NCBI GenBank assembly: GCA_964632495.1
Contig: CAZWDS010000008.1
Coordinates: 7,471 to 71,470, forward strand
Reading direction: 5' to 3'
Length of the DNA: 64,000 nucleotides
DNA from: CALKXV01 sp964632495
GTDB taxonomy: Bacteria; Pseudomonadota; Alphaproteobacteria; Rhodobacterales; Rhodobacteraceae
Below the pieces are notes generated by a model. It was not told the origin of the DNA and did no database searches. It saw only the letters and a list, made by a program, of their open reading frames with translations. Shown here piece after piece: positions 8,772-17,701 of this stretch (position 1 is the stretch's first letter; each line of letters opens with the position of its first letter). The translations under genes and the position numbers were made by a program.

Positions 8772-9251
8772 TCAAGCCTGATGGTCCCACAGGGCACCGT
8801 TGATCGTCCAGTTCTCGACAACTTCGCTGCCGGACTGACGCATCATCATAGCGACGGCACAATGGCTGCTTAGTTTGGTGACGATCTCGTTGATGTTCTC
8901 GGGATGGCCGGTCATCGTCGCATTGATATTGATAACGACCTTCGGAAAAGGCACGTCAATCGGCTTGATCAGGCGGGTGCCGTGGCTGTCCATCGTTGTG
9001 ACAATGTCGATGTCCATGTCTTCGATCACAACGTCATTGGCGGCGGCCAGTTTGTTGGAAATCACATGGGTACATCCGGCAAGTCCCGCAAAGACCATTT
9101 CGACGGGCATAGGACCCTCGTTGGTGCCGCCGCGCTCAATTGGTTCGTCGATGATCATATCCACATCTCGCGAGCGGGCATGAGATTTGGTTTTGGTCTC
9201 TTGGCGCGCTTGCGTGCGGAATGTCCAGATCGGTTTTTCTTTGACGGCCAT
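8772..9251 (-). CDS. OsmC family protein
   Basis: This 159-residue protein has the OsmC/Ohr fold. Both conserved cysteines are present: Cys60 in GLAGCTHV and Cys131 in SSHCAV, the peroxidatic/resolving pair of organic hydroperoxide reductases. Whether it is a peroxidase or a thiol-relay protein of the YhfA type cannot be decided. A GGAGG site precedes the ATG. It is the last gene of a minus-strand operon after the racemase-fold enzyme (13-bp gap) and a TTT transporter, so it probably protects or assists that catabolic route. Confidence 0.85.
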   Translation of the reverse strand: MAVKEKPIWTFRTQARQETKTKSHARSRDVDMIIDEPIERGGTNEGPMPVEMVFAGLAGCTHVISNKLAAANDVVIEDMDIDIVTTMDSHGTRLIKPIDVPFPKVVININATMTGHPENINEIVTKLSSHCAVAMMMRQSGSEVVENWTINGALWDHQA

Positions 9252-9264
9252 GTGGGCCTCCTAA

Positions 9265-9993
9265 TCAAGCAAATTCTTCGGGAAGGGCCATGCGCGTGAT
9301 GCGCCCGCCCCGTTCCAGCGGATCGGTCACACCCAGCTTGCGCAGGGCGTACCAGTAGGTCACGGCATTGACGGAAATCACCGGGCGGCCCAGTTTTTCT
9401 TCCAGTCCGTCAAGGTAATCGACGATCCCAAGGGCGCCGCCCACATGCAAAAAGCAATCGACATCCGGGCCGTCCAGCCCATCAAAGGCTTCGTGCACCT
9501 TTTCGACCGGCAGGTTGATGATGTCTTCGGGCTTAAGCACTTTCAGGAAATCGTGGCGTAGGATTTCGAACCCCATAGCGTTGTAATAGTCACGGGCGCT
9601 TTCGGCAAAAAGCTCGATCATAGGTGACAGCATCGCGATCTTCTTGGCGCCCACCGTTTTCAATCCAGCCACCGTGGCGTCCGTTGCAGTAACGACAGGC
9701 ACGTCGGGCAGTGCTTTTTTGTGTTGTTCTCGGTACCAGGCCTGGCGTTCAACCGACCAGTATCGCATTTCCATCGAATTGCCGGTGACGACCATATCGG
9801 GGTGACACCCCATAGCGCCGGGCAGTGCGTCTATGACCGCCTCGTGCACTTTGTCGGGTTGGGTCAGGGTGAAGCGATAGCATTGGTTGCTGACGCCTTC
9901 GGGGCGCATGGATTCGTATTCGGGCTGCATGTTGGAATTTTGCAGCGGGATCATCAGACCCAGAACGCCACGGGGACCAAATCTGTCAGGCAT
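9265..9993 (-). CDS. Asp/Glu racemase-fold protein, maleate isomerase / arylmalonate decarboxylase-like
   Basis: This 242-residue protein looks like the maleate cis-trans isomerase / arylmalonate decarboxylase branch of the Asp/Glu racemase superfamily (RGVLGLMIPLQNSNMQPE at the N-terminus, FLHVGGALGIVDYL in the C-terminal half). The start at 9993 is chosen over an in-frame start at 10092 because AAAGGACAG lies just before it and the longer form would overlap the TctC gene. The expected catalytic Cys in the second half (SCGG in arylmalonate decarboxylase) is replaced: the site reads HVGG (His183-Val184). The first-half site reads VTGNS, with Gly71. It lies downstream of TctC, so it may act on the imported carboxylate. 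Confidence 0.75.
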   Translation of the reverse strand: MPDRFGPRGVLGLMIPLQNSNMQPEYESMRPEGVSNQCYRFTLTQPDKVHEAVIDALPGAMGCHPDMVVTGNSMEMRYWSVERQAWYREQHKKALPDVPVVTATDATVAGLKTVGAKKIAMLSPMIELFAESARDYYNAMGFEILRHDFLKVLKPEDIINLPVEKVHEAFDGLDGPDVDCFLHVGGALGIVDYLDGLEEKLGRPVISVNAVTYWYALRKLGVTDPLERGGRITRMALPEEFA

Positions 9994-10054
9994 GGGTCTG
10001 TCCTTTGTGGGCCAGGGCGCAAAACGCCCCGGCCTTGTGCTTGTGTAAACCAGC

Positions 10055-11014
10055 TTACTGCGTGATCGACTCGACCAAAGCTTTGTAGGCAACAGACTGC
10101 TCTTCGCGCATCGCCTGATAGCCTTCGCCTAGCAGAAGATCGGTGTTTTCGCCGAGGCGGCCCATCAAACGCTGAAAGCTTGTGTCTTCCTGCAAAGCGG
10201 TGAACGCGCCTTCCAGCTTTGCAATAACGTCCTCAGGCGTGCCAGCCGGAGCCAGTACAACGCGGTGCATGAAGCCGATGTCGCCTTCGATGCCTGCTTC
10301 GCCAAAGGTTGGCACATCGTCATAGATACGCTCGGGACCAGCGGTCGCCAGTACGCGAACTTTGCCAGCATCGACAAGCGGGCCAAGAACCGAAGGGAAA
10401 CCCATGGTCACTTGCGCATCACCCGACAGAAGCGCTTGCATAGCTGGTCCGCCCCCTTTGTAAGGCACGAGATTGAAGGCAGCGCCCGTCTCTTTCATGA
10501 TCTGAGCGGCTGGCACGAACAATGCGCCCCAGTTGCCCGAGTGTGCCATATTGATGGCGCCCGGGTTCGCAGAAGCAGCCGCGATCAGATCGTCAAAAGT
10601 TTCGTATTCGCTGTCGCCACTGACGACCACGGCAATTGGCGCAAAGTTCACGCGCGCAACTGGCACAAAATCTTCCATCGGATTGTAGGGCAGGTTTTCT
10701 ACGTGCTGCTGCAGCATGTCGGTGTAGTTATGCGCGAACAAAAGCGTATACCCATCAGCTGCGGAATCCGCGACTTCCTGCGTGCCCTTCTGACCACCTG
10801 CACCGGGGCTGAGGCGAACGATCATCGCCTGGCCCAAATGTGCGGGAATGGTCGAGGTGATGACACGCGCATTCAGGTCATGGGATCCACCCGGTCCAAA
10901 CGGGATCACCAGCGTGATCGGCTTTTCGGGATATTCCGCATATGCGGCTGTTCCCAGACCAAGCATGGCGACCATTGCGGCCCCCACGGTCTTTTTGAGT
11001 GTCTTAGAAAACAT
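10055..11014 (-). CDS. TTT-family (TctC/Bug) periplasmic substrate-binding protein
   Basis: This 319-residue protein has a Sec signal peptide ending in AAYA (about residue 26) and then the Bug-family opening YPEKPITLVIPFGPGGSHD. The domain layout (two alpha/beta lobes, LVPYKGGGPAMQALLSGDAQ) is typical of tripartite tricarboxylate transporter receptors, which bind carboxylates such as citrate or aromatic acids. It follows TctA by 42 bp in the operon TctB-TctA-TctC. A GGAGGAAG-type ribosome site lies close upstream of the ATG. Confidence 0.92.
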   Translation of the reverse strand: MFSKTLKKTVGAAMVAMLGLGTAAYAEYPEKPITLVIPFGPGGSHDLNARVITSTIPAHLGQAMIVRLSPGAGGQKGTQEVADSAADGYTLLFAHNYTDMLQQHVENLPYNPMEDFVPVARVNFAPIAVVVSGDSEYETFDDLIAAASANPGAINMAHSGNWGALFVPAAQIMKETGAAFNLVPYKGGGPAMQALLSGDAQVTMGFPSVLGPLVDAGKVRVLATAGPERIYDDVPTFGEAGIEGDIGFMHRVVLAPAGTPEDVIAKLEGAFTALQEDTSFQRLMGRLGENTDLLLGEGYQAMREEQSVAYKALVESITQ

Positions 11015-11056
11015 GTCTTCCTCCTAGGTTGGACTTAGTTTTTGCGTTTGGCCCTT

Positions 11057-12535
11057 CTATGCTGTGGCCGTTCTCATGCGACGCCAGAGAATATAACCGA
11101 TGATCGGCGTTGCAACCAATACGGCGACCATTCCCAGTCGTTCGGTAAACATAAAGGTGAGAGGACTGTTGCCTGCCATTGCCACGGTCTGGCCGAAGGC
11201 GTACTCAAGCGGCCCCCCAAGGATGAACCCCATCACCATGGGCATCACATCAAATTTCGCGGCGCGTGCTAACAATCCAAAGGCTCCAAACGCCACCAGC
11301 ATCAGAACGTCTGTGGTGTCCGAGCGGAAGACGTAAGCCCCTGCAAAGGCGAACATAATGACGATCGGCACCAAAAGGCCGGTCTTGATTGTGACGATGC
11401 GCGCAAAGAACGGGATCGACAGATAGCCGATGATGACAAACATGATGTTTGCAAGGACCATGGCCACAAGGATACCGAAGACAATCGAGCCTTGTTCTTC
11501 GAAAAGCTGCGGCCCCGGCCTTAGGCCTTGCGCGACGAAGGCCCCCAACAAAATCGCCGTTACGTTGTCGCCCGGTATGCCAAGCGTCAAAAGCGGTACC
11601 AACGTGGGCCCGTTCACGGCGTTGTTCGCGGCCTCGGCGGCAGCGACGCCTTCGATTTCACCTTCGCCGAAAGTTTCGGGGTGGGACGACGCATTCTTCG
11701 CAGCCGAATAGCCCATCATTGCCGCCACGACCTGACCAAGCCCTGGCACGATGCCAATCGAGGTTCCAATGATGGTTGAGCGACGGATGGTGGGAATGCA
11801 GCGTTTGAATTCCACCCTGTTCAAACGCTCGCCTACAAGCTTTGCGAACCCGCTGGCTTTTTCGTTCCGCATCACCGCGTAGACCAATTCAGGCAAAGCG
11901 AAGACACCGATCAGCATAGGCAACAACGGAATGCCTGACTTCAGCTCAAAGAGACCGAAAGTAAACCGCTCGACCCCGCCGATAGGGTCGGTGCCGATCT
12001 GCGCCAGCCAAAGTCCGAACAGCATCATCACCAAACCCTTCAGGGGATTGCTGCCCGAGGTTGCGACGATGATCACGAGGCTCATCAACAAAACGGCGAA
12101 TAGCTCGGGCGGGCCGAATTGCATCACAAGTATTGCAATCGGGAAGATCAGCATGATGGTGAAAATATCGCTGAACGTATCGCCGATGACTGATGAGAAC
12201 AGCGCGATGTCCAACGCTTTGCGGCTCTCGCCTTTTTGGGTCAGCTTGTAGCCATCAATCGACGTTGCTACAGCGGCCCCTGTGCCCGGCATGGACACCA
12301 GAATGGCCGGGATAGACCCGCCAAAGATGCCGCCTTTGTACACGCCCAACAGGAACGGAATGCCGACCAGAGGATCAAGGAAAAACGACAGCGGCAGAAG
12401 AATGGCCATGGCCATCAAGGTGGTAAATCCCGGCAGAGCGCCCACCAGCATGCCCGAAAACAAGCCAATCGCAATCATCACGATCGTCTCAAGCGTGAAG
12501 GCCATCATGGCCCCCTCGGCGAACTGTTCGATCAT
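11057..12535 (-). CDS. TTT-family large membrane subunit (TctA)
   Basis: This 492-residue multi-spanning protein has about 12 hydrophobic segments. It shows the TctA signature regions GALPGFTTLMAMAILLPLSF, GSIPAILVSMPGTGAAVATSIDGY and GIVPGLGQVVAAMMGYSAAK. It forms the main transport channel of a tripartite tricarboxylate system with the neighbouring TctB and TctC. Its start overlaps the TctB stop by four bases (ATGA), so the two membrane subunits are translationally coupled. Confidence 0.93.
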   Translation of the reverse strand: MIEQFAEGAMMAFTLETIVMIAIGLFSGMLVGALPGFTTLMAMAILLPLSFFLDPLVGIPFLLGVYKGGIFGGSIPAILVSMPGTGAAVATSIDGYKLTQKGESRKALDIALFSSVIGDTFSDIFTIMLIFPIAILVMQFGPPELFAVLLMSLVIIVATSGSNPLKGLVMMLFGLWLAQIGTDPIGGVERFTFGLFELKSGIPLLPMLIGVFALPELVYAVMRNEKASGFAKLVGERLNRVEFKRCIPTIRRSTIIGTSIGIVPGLGQVVAAMMGYSAAKNASSHPETFGEGEIEGVAAAEAANNAVNGPTLVPLLTLGIPGDNVTAILLGAFVAQGLRPGPQLFEEQGSIVFGILVAMVLANIMFVIIGYLSIPFFARIVTIKTGLLVPIVIMFAFAGAYVFRSDTTDVLMLVAFGAFGLLARAAKFDVMPMVMGFILGGPLEYAFGQTVAMAGNSPLTFMFTERLGMVAVLVATPIIGYILWRRMRTATA

Positions 12536-13086
12536 TGCGCTACCTCTTCCGGGCCGGACATGAACCCGCCAAATGTCTCAAACACGCGTGCATAGAAAAA
12601 CTCGATTGTGCTCAGCTCGGGCAGCGACACGGCCAAGCCGCGGGTTGCGACGATATAAAGCGCGATTGGGCTGACAACCGAAACGATGCAAATCTGAGCA
12701 ATCGAGCGATTTCCAGCAAGCCACGCGACGCCAACCAGTGACAACGCAGACGAAATGAAAAAGCCGAGCGGCGACATCGTCAGCGCATAAAAAATCATGA
12801 TCGCGAACAGCAGCACCACACGCAGAAATGCGCCCTCTTCAAACGTTTTACTTTCGTCTGCCAACAGGGATTTGCGAAGCGCGTACAATAACATGCAGGC
12901 CAAGATCGCTAGTGCGCCCAGCACCAAAGACGGGAACAAGGATGGCGGGATGGCGGTGAGAGAGCGTCCGAAGAGAACTTTGGGAGCTGCAACAAGGTCC
13001 GACATAAAAGCCAGCCCAAGAATGCCCAAAAGCGCCAAAAGCCCAGCTAGCCAAGCTTCTGCTGTCAAAAATTTCAGGACTCTCAC
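12532..13086 (-). CDS. TTT-family small membrane subunit (TctB)
   Basis: This 184-residue protein has four to five hydrophobic segments (WLAGLLALLGILGLAFM, SLVLGALAILACMLLYAL, VVLLFAIMIFYAL, ICIVSVVSPIALYIV), matching the small TctB subunit. The start is GTG at 13086. It is the first gene of the minus-strand operon TctB-TctA-TctC-racemase-OsmC, so the operon promoter should lie in the region just upstream. Confidence 0.87.
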   Translation of the reverse strand: MRVLKFLTAEAWLAGLLALLGILGLAFMSDLVAAPKVLFGRSLTAIPPSLFPSLVLGALAILACMLLYALRKSLLADESKTFEEGAFLRVVLLFAIMIFYALTMSPLGFFISSALSLVGVAWLAGNRSIAQICIVSVVSPIALYIVATRGLAVSLPELSTIEFFYARVFETFGGFMSGPEEVAQ

Positions 13087-13401
13087 GTCACGTACATCCG
13101 CAAACCACTCTTCGTTAGAGTTTCGCTGACCTAAGTCAGTGGATCAAAAGAGCAGGTTCGTCCGTCAAATATGCGTCGGCATAGGCTACTACACCCTGCC
13201 CGAAGACAATTCGTACGGCCCCCTCCTCCCCGGTTTCCTATTTAGATTAAAGAGATAGAACAGCCCGTAAGGACCCGGAAACAACGTTTCATGATGGACG
13301 TTAGTGGCTTATTTGAAGGCTTGTTCCGGGCTTCACATTTGACCTTTCGGCCGCCGGGGACGACAAGGGAAAGACAGCGCGGCAATCGAAGGCGGCCCCG
13401 G
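13087..13401. other. Intergenic region with promoters of the TTT operon and the AEC permease
   Basis: No gene is seen in this 315-bp stretch. An open frame from 13291 merely extends the AEC gene with low-complexity Arg-rich sequence and is not counted. A short inverted repeat CTGAC-CTAA-GTCAG at 13126-13139, about 40 bp before the TctB start, may be an operator. Confidence 0.4.
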
Positions 13402-14292
13402 GTGACATCTGAAATCCTGAATATCATTGCTCCGGTTTTCGTGGTCGCAGGAATTGGGTTTTTCCTTGAATATCGTGGGATTGGGTTCCAATCCGAAACC
13501 CTCAGCCGTTTGGCCATGCTGGTCGGAACACCCGCCTTGGTCTTTTCGTCCCTGACCAGCACAACTTTGCCCGACGACTCGCTGGTCCGCATCGTGGTGA
13601 TATCGTTGGCGGCGGTGTTTGTCGGGGGCGCACTGTCTGTGGCAATCTTGGTCGCAACGGGCATGTCGTGGCGCACCTATTTGTCTTCCCTGTCGCTGCC
13701 AAATGCCGGAAACGCGGGCTTGCCCTTGGTGTTTTTCGCTTTCGCTGAACCCGGGCTGACCATTGGAGCAGCGTTCTTCTTTATGATCGCCTTGGTGCAA
13801 TACACCGTCGTTCCAGCCATCATGACAGGTGATCCGGGGCTGCGAAAACTCTTGCGCGAACCATTGGTCTGGGCCGTTGTGGCGGTGGTCGTCTTCAGAG
13901 CCACCGATATCCCGATCCCTACGATTGTTGCGAATACAACATCCCTGTTGGGTGGCATCATGATTCCAATTATGCTGATCCTGCTGGGGGGGGCTTTGGC
14001 CCGACTGAAAGTTCGGGACATCGGTCGGTCGGTGGCGCTGGCAACGGCCCGGCTGGCCGTTGGTGTGGCGACCGGGTTGATCATGGTGTTCTTGTTCAAG
14101 CTTGAGGGCGTCGAGGCTGGTGCCATTTTCCTTTTATCGGCCATGCCTTCAGCACTCGTGACCTACGTCATCGCCGAACACTATCGCCGCAGCCCCGAGC
14201 GCGTGGCCGGTGTTGTTGTCGCCTCGACTGTCTTGAACTTTGCCTGCCTGCCGTTTTTGATCAGCGGTGCGATCTATTTTGCAGGCGGTTAG
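13402..14292 (+). CDS. AEC family transporter (auxin efflux carrier-type permease)
   Basis: This is 296 residues with about ten hydrophobic segments in the AEC arrangement (ILNIIAPVFVVAGIGFFLEYRG, LSLPNAGNAGLPLVFFAF, AMPSALVTYVIAEHY). The GTG at 13402 is chosen over an ATG at 13291 because the first 37 codons of the longer form are Arg-rich and do not look like a membrane protein, and GAAGG precedes the GTG. Bacterial AEC members move malate, malonate and other carboxylates. Its last four bases overlap the 3' end of the opposing beta-hydroxyacid dehydrogenase. Confidence 0.85.
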   Translation: MTSEILNIIAPVFVVAGIGFFLEYRGIGFQSETLSRLAMLVGTPALVFSSLTSTTLPDDSLVRIVVISLAAVFVGGALSVAILVATGMSWRTYLSSLSLPNAGNAGLPLVFFAFAEPGLTIGAAFFFMIALVQYTVVPAIMTGDPGLRKLLREPLVWAVVAVVVFRATDIPIPTIVANTTSLLGGIMIPIMLILLGGALARLKVRDIGRSVALATARLAVGVATGLIMVFLFKLEGVEAGAIFLLSAMPSALVTYVIAEHYRRSPERVAGVVVASTVLNFACLPFLISGAIYFAGG

Positions 14293-15155
14293 GATTTGGC
14301 CCGCGCCAAACGCGACACAGCAAGAAGCACGCCGGAATTATCCAGATCACCTTCGCCCGCCACTTCGGCGTTCTCTAGAATCGCAAGATAACGGTCCACC
14401 ATAGGCAGGTCGCCGCAATCGTTACGCGCCCCCATGTCGCGGATCAGTTTGAAATCCTTGTGGTTCTGAGAAATCCGACCAAGTGGCTTAAAGTCACGGG
14501 CCACCATCATCGGCCCCTTGGCCGCCATCACGTCCGAGCGCGCCGCTGATTTGAGCGCTGTTTGCAAAAATGTCTCGGGATCAAGTCCCATAGCCTCGGC
14601 AAAAACCAATCCTTCGGCCACAGCGACACGGTTCAACCCAAGAATGCAATTGATGGCAAGCTTGGTTCTGTTGCCATTGCCGATTTCACCCACCCGCTCG
14701 CGATGTGGCGATATTGCATCTGCTATGTCTTCGAAGGCATCCAGACCCACCGGATCGCCCGCAAGCAGCAGAAGTGCCGTGCCCTTTTGCACTTGAAGGC
14801 TGGTGCCCGAAATGGGGGATTCCACCAGTATGATGCTTCGGCTTTTTGCCTTGGCTTCCAACGCGGCAATCTGATCGGGATCACAGGTGCTGAGAGTGAC
14901 AAGCACTTTGCCGCTGATGTCGGGGGCATCTGCGATGATATCGGCCAGTTGATCGGTGCTGAACACGGCTGACAAAAGGATGTCGCATTGCCATAGGCCA
15001 GCCGGATCGTGTAGCATTCCGCCCTTTTCGGCCAGCATGGCCTCGCGCGCGTTGTCCACATCACTCCCACAGACCTTGTGCCCCGCCGCCAAAAGACGTT
15101 CTGCCAAGGCCATACCAATCAACCCAAGTCCAAAAATTCCAACAGTTTTGGTCAT
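14289..15155 (-). CDS. NAD(P)-dependent beta-hydroxyacid dehydrogenase (6PGDH-like family)
   Basis: This 288-residue protein has an N-terminal GxGxxG Rossmann motif (VGIFGLGLIGMALAERL), the substrate-binding ESPISGTSLQVQKGT region near residue 118, and a catalytic Lys in GNRTKLAINCILG near residue 170. Family members include 3-hydroxyisobutyrate, tartronate-semialdehyde and related reductases. It begins 11 bp after the stop of the Gfo-Idh gene in the same direction, so it is the last gene of the long minus-strand run from 24.2 kb. A paralogue sits at 37 kb, also beside an AEC permease. Confidence 0.87.
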   Translation of the reverse strand: MTKTVGIFGLGLIGMALAERLLAAGHKVCGSDVDNAREAMLAEKGGMLHDPAGLWQCDILLSAVFSTDQLADIIADAPDISGKVLVTLSTCDPDQIAALEAKAKSRSIILVESPISGTSLQVQKGTALLLLAGDPVGLDAFEDIADAISPHRERVGEIGNGNRTKLAINCILGLNRVAVAEGLVFAEAMGLDPETFLQTALKSAARSDVMAAKGPMMVARDFKPLGRISQNHKDFKLIRDMGARNDCGDLPMVDRYLAILENAEVAGEGDLDNSGVLLAVSRLARAKS

Positions 15156-15165
15156 GGCACCCTCC

Positions 15166-16242
15166 TTATTTTTGGGCTGCTTTCATATCAGCCAGTTGCG
15201 CGATGGAGTGATTGGACAAAGGCAGCGAGATCGGCTCACCAATCTCGGCAGACAGGTCTGCGGCCGAGTATGTCTCCATCACCATGCGGGCATGGGTTGC
15301 GGACACCATCACAGGACGGTCCATCAATACATCTTCAAGAAAGTGGATCGTTTCCGGGCCCATCTGACCCGCAAAGACGTGATCGACGTGTTCGCCTGGC
15401 ATTGTTGACATCGGATACTGCGTGCCGTCAGCCACCGTGTTCAGCCAATGGTCGCGTGCCGTATCATCCAGGATCAAAGCGCCTTCGGTGCCTGTTATCT
15501 CAATCCAAGTACCGCAGTAATTTGGATAGCTGGGCGGAAGGTTCCAACCGCCGCCAACAACGACCAAAGTCCCGTCTTCCATCGTGACGGTGGACCACAT
15601 GCAATCATAGGAACCGTTCAGTTCCTTCATATAACCATAGGCCCCCTGGCTATAAATCTTGGAGGGCTTCGTATGCTCTAACAGCCAAAACACAAAGTCC
15701 AGATCATGGGTGGATTCCATCGCCGCCGGCGAAAGCTTGACGCGGTTGGCGATTTTCGCGCCAAGGCTTCGCGACAGGTGGCGCGAAACCATGACGTTAA
15801 CAACCTTGCCCAGCTTGCCCTCGGCGATGGATTTCTTGGCGTAGGCAATCTTGGGATTGAAGCGTTGCGAATAGCCGATGGTGAACTTCACGTTCTTCTC
15901 GTCCGATAGCGCGATCAATTCGTCAGCTTCCCAGAACTCTAGCGCAATGGGTTTTTCCAACAGCACGTTTTTGCCTGCCTTCAAGCAATCCCGCGCAATC
16001 GGATAGTGCGTGCCTTCGGGTGTTGTCGAGATATACACGACCGTGATGTCGGGATTGGCGACGATGTCTTGATAGTCGCTGGTGGCCGTTTTCGGATTGG
16101 TGAGTGCCCGCACCTCTTCAAGGCGCTCTGGCTTGATTTCACAGATGTGCAAGGCATCGACCAACGCGGATTTCGCCAAGCTTTCCGCTCGTATCCCGCC
16201 GCACCAGCCTGTGCCGATCACTGCCACTTCCGTTGACGCCAT
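15166..16242 (-). CDS. Gfo/Idh/MocA-family oxidoreductase
   Basis: This 358-residue protein has the Rossmann motif VAVIGTGWCGGIRAE and the EKPIALEF signature near residue 95. A GYSQRFNP segment and a C-terminal substrate domain complete the family layout. Members use NAD(P)H on sugars, inositols or their keto derivatives. It lies between a DASS permease and a beta-hydroxyacid dehydrogenase on the same strand, so it probably takes part in the catabolic pathway controlled from the 24.3-kb promoter, or in a sub-operon of it. The substrate is unknown. Confidence 0.87.
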   Translation of the reverse strand: MASTEVAVIGTGWCGGIRAESLAKSALVDALHICEIKPERLEEVRALTNPKTATSDYQDIVANPDITVVYISTTPEGTHYPIARDCLKAGKNVLLEKPIALEFWEADELIALSDEKNVKFTIGYSQRFNPKIAYAKKSIAEGKLGKVVNVMVSRHLSRSLGAKIANRVKLSPAAMESTHDLDFVFWLLEHTKPSKIYSQGAYGYMKELNGSYDCMWSTVTMEDGTLVVVGGGWNLPPSYPNYCGTWIEITGTEGALILDDTARDHWLNTVADGTQYPMSTMPGEHVDHVFAGQMGPETIHFLEDVLMDRPVMVSATHARMVMETYSAADLSAEIGEPISLPLSNHSIAQLADMKAAQK

Positions 16243-16307
16243 AAAAATTCTCCCGTCTTTTTTTATTCACTTAGCTGAATGATCCGACCCTTCGCCAACA
16301 ATCATTC

Positions 16308-16324
16308 CTGATGCCGGGCATCAG
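16308..16324. promoter_or_regulatory. 17-bp palindrome over the stop codon of the DASS permease
   Basis: CTGATGCC-G-GGCATCAG is a perfect inverted repeat that includes the permease stop codon and lies about 66 bp upstream of the Gfo-Idh start. It could be an operator for an internal promoter or a hairpin. The 78-bp gap holds no gene. Confidence 0.3.
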
Positions 16325-17691
16325 ACAAACCCGATCAATTGCCACCAAAAATACGTCAGTGGAATGCCCAGCACCGTAACCGCCAATGCAACCCAGAGAC
16401 AAAGGCGAAAAAAGACCGCGTTTGGCACTTTCGACAACGACATGGCTACGATCAGGGGCGGTGCTTGATAGGGGATCAGCGGGGTTGCGATGCCGATGAT
16501 CTGGGTCATCGAGATCACTTCAAGTGACAAACCAGTGGCTTGTGACAACGGTTCCGCAAAAGGCACCAGCACGGCAGGCGCGGCGGGGGCCGTCGTCAGA
16601 TGCGATAGGATCACCGAAAACCCGTAGATGCTATAGACCGAGCCAAGTCCTCCGCCCGGATCCAGCGGCAAGGCCCCGATGACTGCGTCGGCCAAAACCT
16701 GATCCAAACCAGCGGCCCGCGCGGTGGCGACGACTGTGACGATGGACGCAAAGAAGATAGCCGGGGTCAGATCAATCTGCTCGCGCATGGCCGTGGGTTT
16801 CAGCATGCCAAAGCGGGGCCAAATTGTGATCGCCGCCGCCGTCAGGGCCACCCAAGCAGGTGGGATGCCGTGAATGAAATCTGTCATCCAAAGAGCGATT
16901 GCAGCCGACAAGACGAAGAGAAGTCGGCGTTGTTCCGGTTTGGCCGCTTCTTGTTCGATATCTGCCTTGTCCGTCACAATGGGCTCCCGCGTGAACCCGA
17001 TCATCAACAAGACCAAAAGCGCGAAACGCAGCGCGTTCACGGGCCATTGCTGCAAAAGATACCCGGAATAGGTGCTGTGAACGCCATAAAGCTGATCCAT
17101 TGCGCCGACCTGAACAATGGTGGGCAGATTAGCCGTCAGGATCGTGTAGGTCGGCAAAAGCGTCGCAGCCGCAGCCGTCGCGACCAGCCCGATCGCCCCG
17201 TTGCCATCGGGCGCAAGTCCAAGCCGTTTGGCAAAAGCTGCGGCAACCGGAATCATTACAATGATCCGGGGCATAGTCGACGGTATCAAAATCCCCAAAG
17301 CAAATCCCGCCGCCGCGATAATCAGGATCGCGCGTGGATAAGACGGGCCTGAGACGGCAATCAGGCGTTCAGAAATACGCGCGGCCAAACCGGTTGATGT
17401 GATTGCGGCGCCAAGAATGATGCCCGACACCAGAAGCCAGAAGCCACCAGACATAAATCCTGAAAAGACAACCTCGCGCGGGACGATGCCCAAGCCAAGC
17501 GCCAACAGAAATATACCGAAAGCTGCAACGATTTCGGGCACGGCACGTGTCGCGAAAAGCGTGATCGCGGCAGCGCCAAGGCCAGCGGCCTTCCAGACCG
17601 CACCCGCTTCTTCGGTGAACCCATAGGCGACAAGTCCCATGCCAAGCGTAACACCGGTAACCGCGATGGTGTTTGCGGAAAGACCTGTCAT
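16321..17691 (-). CDS. SLC13/DASS-type anion permease
   Basis: This 456-residue membrane protein has 11-12 hydrophobic segments and resembles the divalent anion:Na+ symporter family: ATRAVPEIVAAFGIFLLALGLG, the PSTMPRIIVMIPVAAAFAKRLG segment in place of the usual SNT motif, and a second repeat near SHLTTAPAAPAVLVPFAEPL. Such proteins carry dicarboxylates or sulfate-like anions. It starts 10 bp after the quinone oxidoreductase stop, so the two are probably co-transcribed. It adds a further carboxylate importer to an island already holding TRAP and TTT systems. Confidence 0.83.
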   Translation of the reverse strand: MTGLSANTIAVTGVTLGMGLVAYGFTEEAGAVWKAAGLGAAAITLFATRAVPEIVAAFGIFLLALGLGIVPREVVFSGFMSGGFWLLVSGIILGAAITSTGLAARISERLIAVSGPSYPRAILIIAAAGFALGILIPSTMPRIIVMIPVAAAFAKRLGLAPDGNGAIGLVATAAAATLLPTYTILTANLPTIVQVGAMDQLYGVHSTYSGYLLQQWPVNALRFALLVLLMIGFTREPIVTDKADIEQEAAKPEQRRLLFVLSAAIALWMTDFIHGIPPAWVALTAAAITIWPRFGMLKPTAMREQIDLTPAIFFASIVTVVATARAAGLDQVLADAVIGALPLDPGGGLGSVYSIYGFSVILSHLTTAPAAPAVLVPFAEPLSQATGLSLEVISMTQIIGIATPLIPYQAPPLIVAMSLSKVPNAVFFRLCLWVALAVTVLGIPLTYFWWQLIGFV

Positions 17692-17701
17692 GCCTCTTGG
17701 G

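Noticed and set aside
9994..10092. Longer start of the racemase-fold gene
   Set aside because: The extra 33 residues overlap TctC, are Arg/Pro-rich, and a better ribosome site precedes 9993.
13291..13401. ATG start of the first AEC gene at 13291
   Set aside because: The added 37 residues are Arg-rich and unlike an AEC N-terminus; the GTG at 13402 has a ribosome site and gives the normal length.
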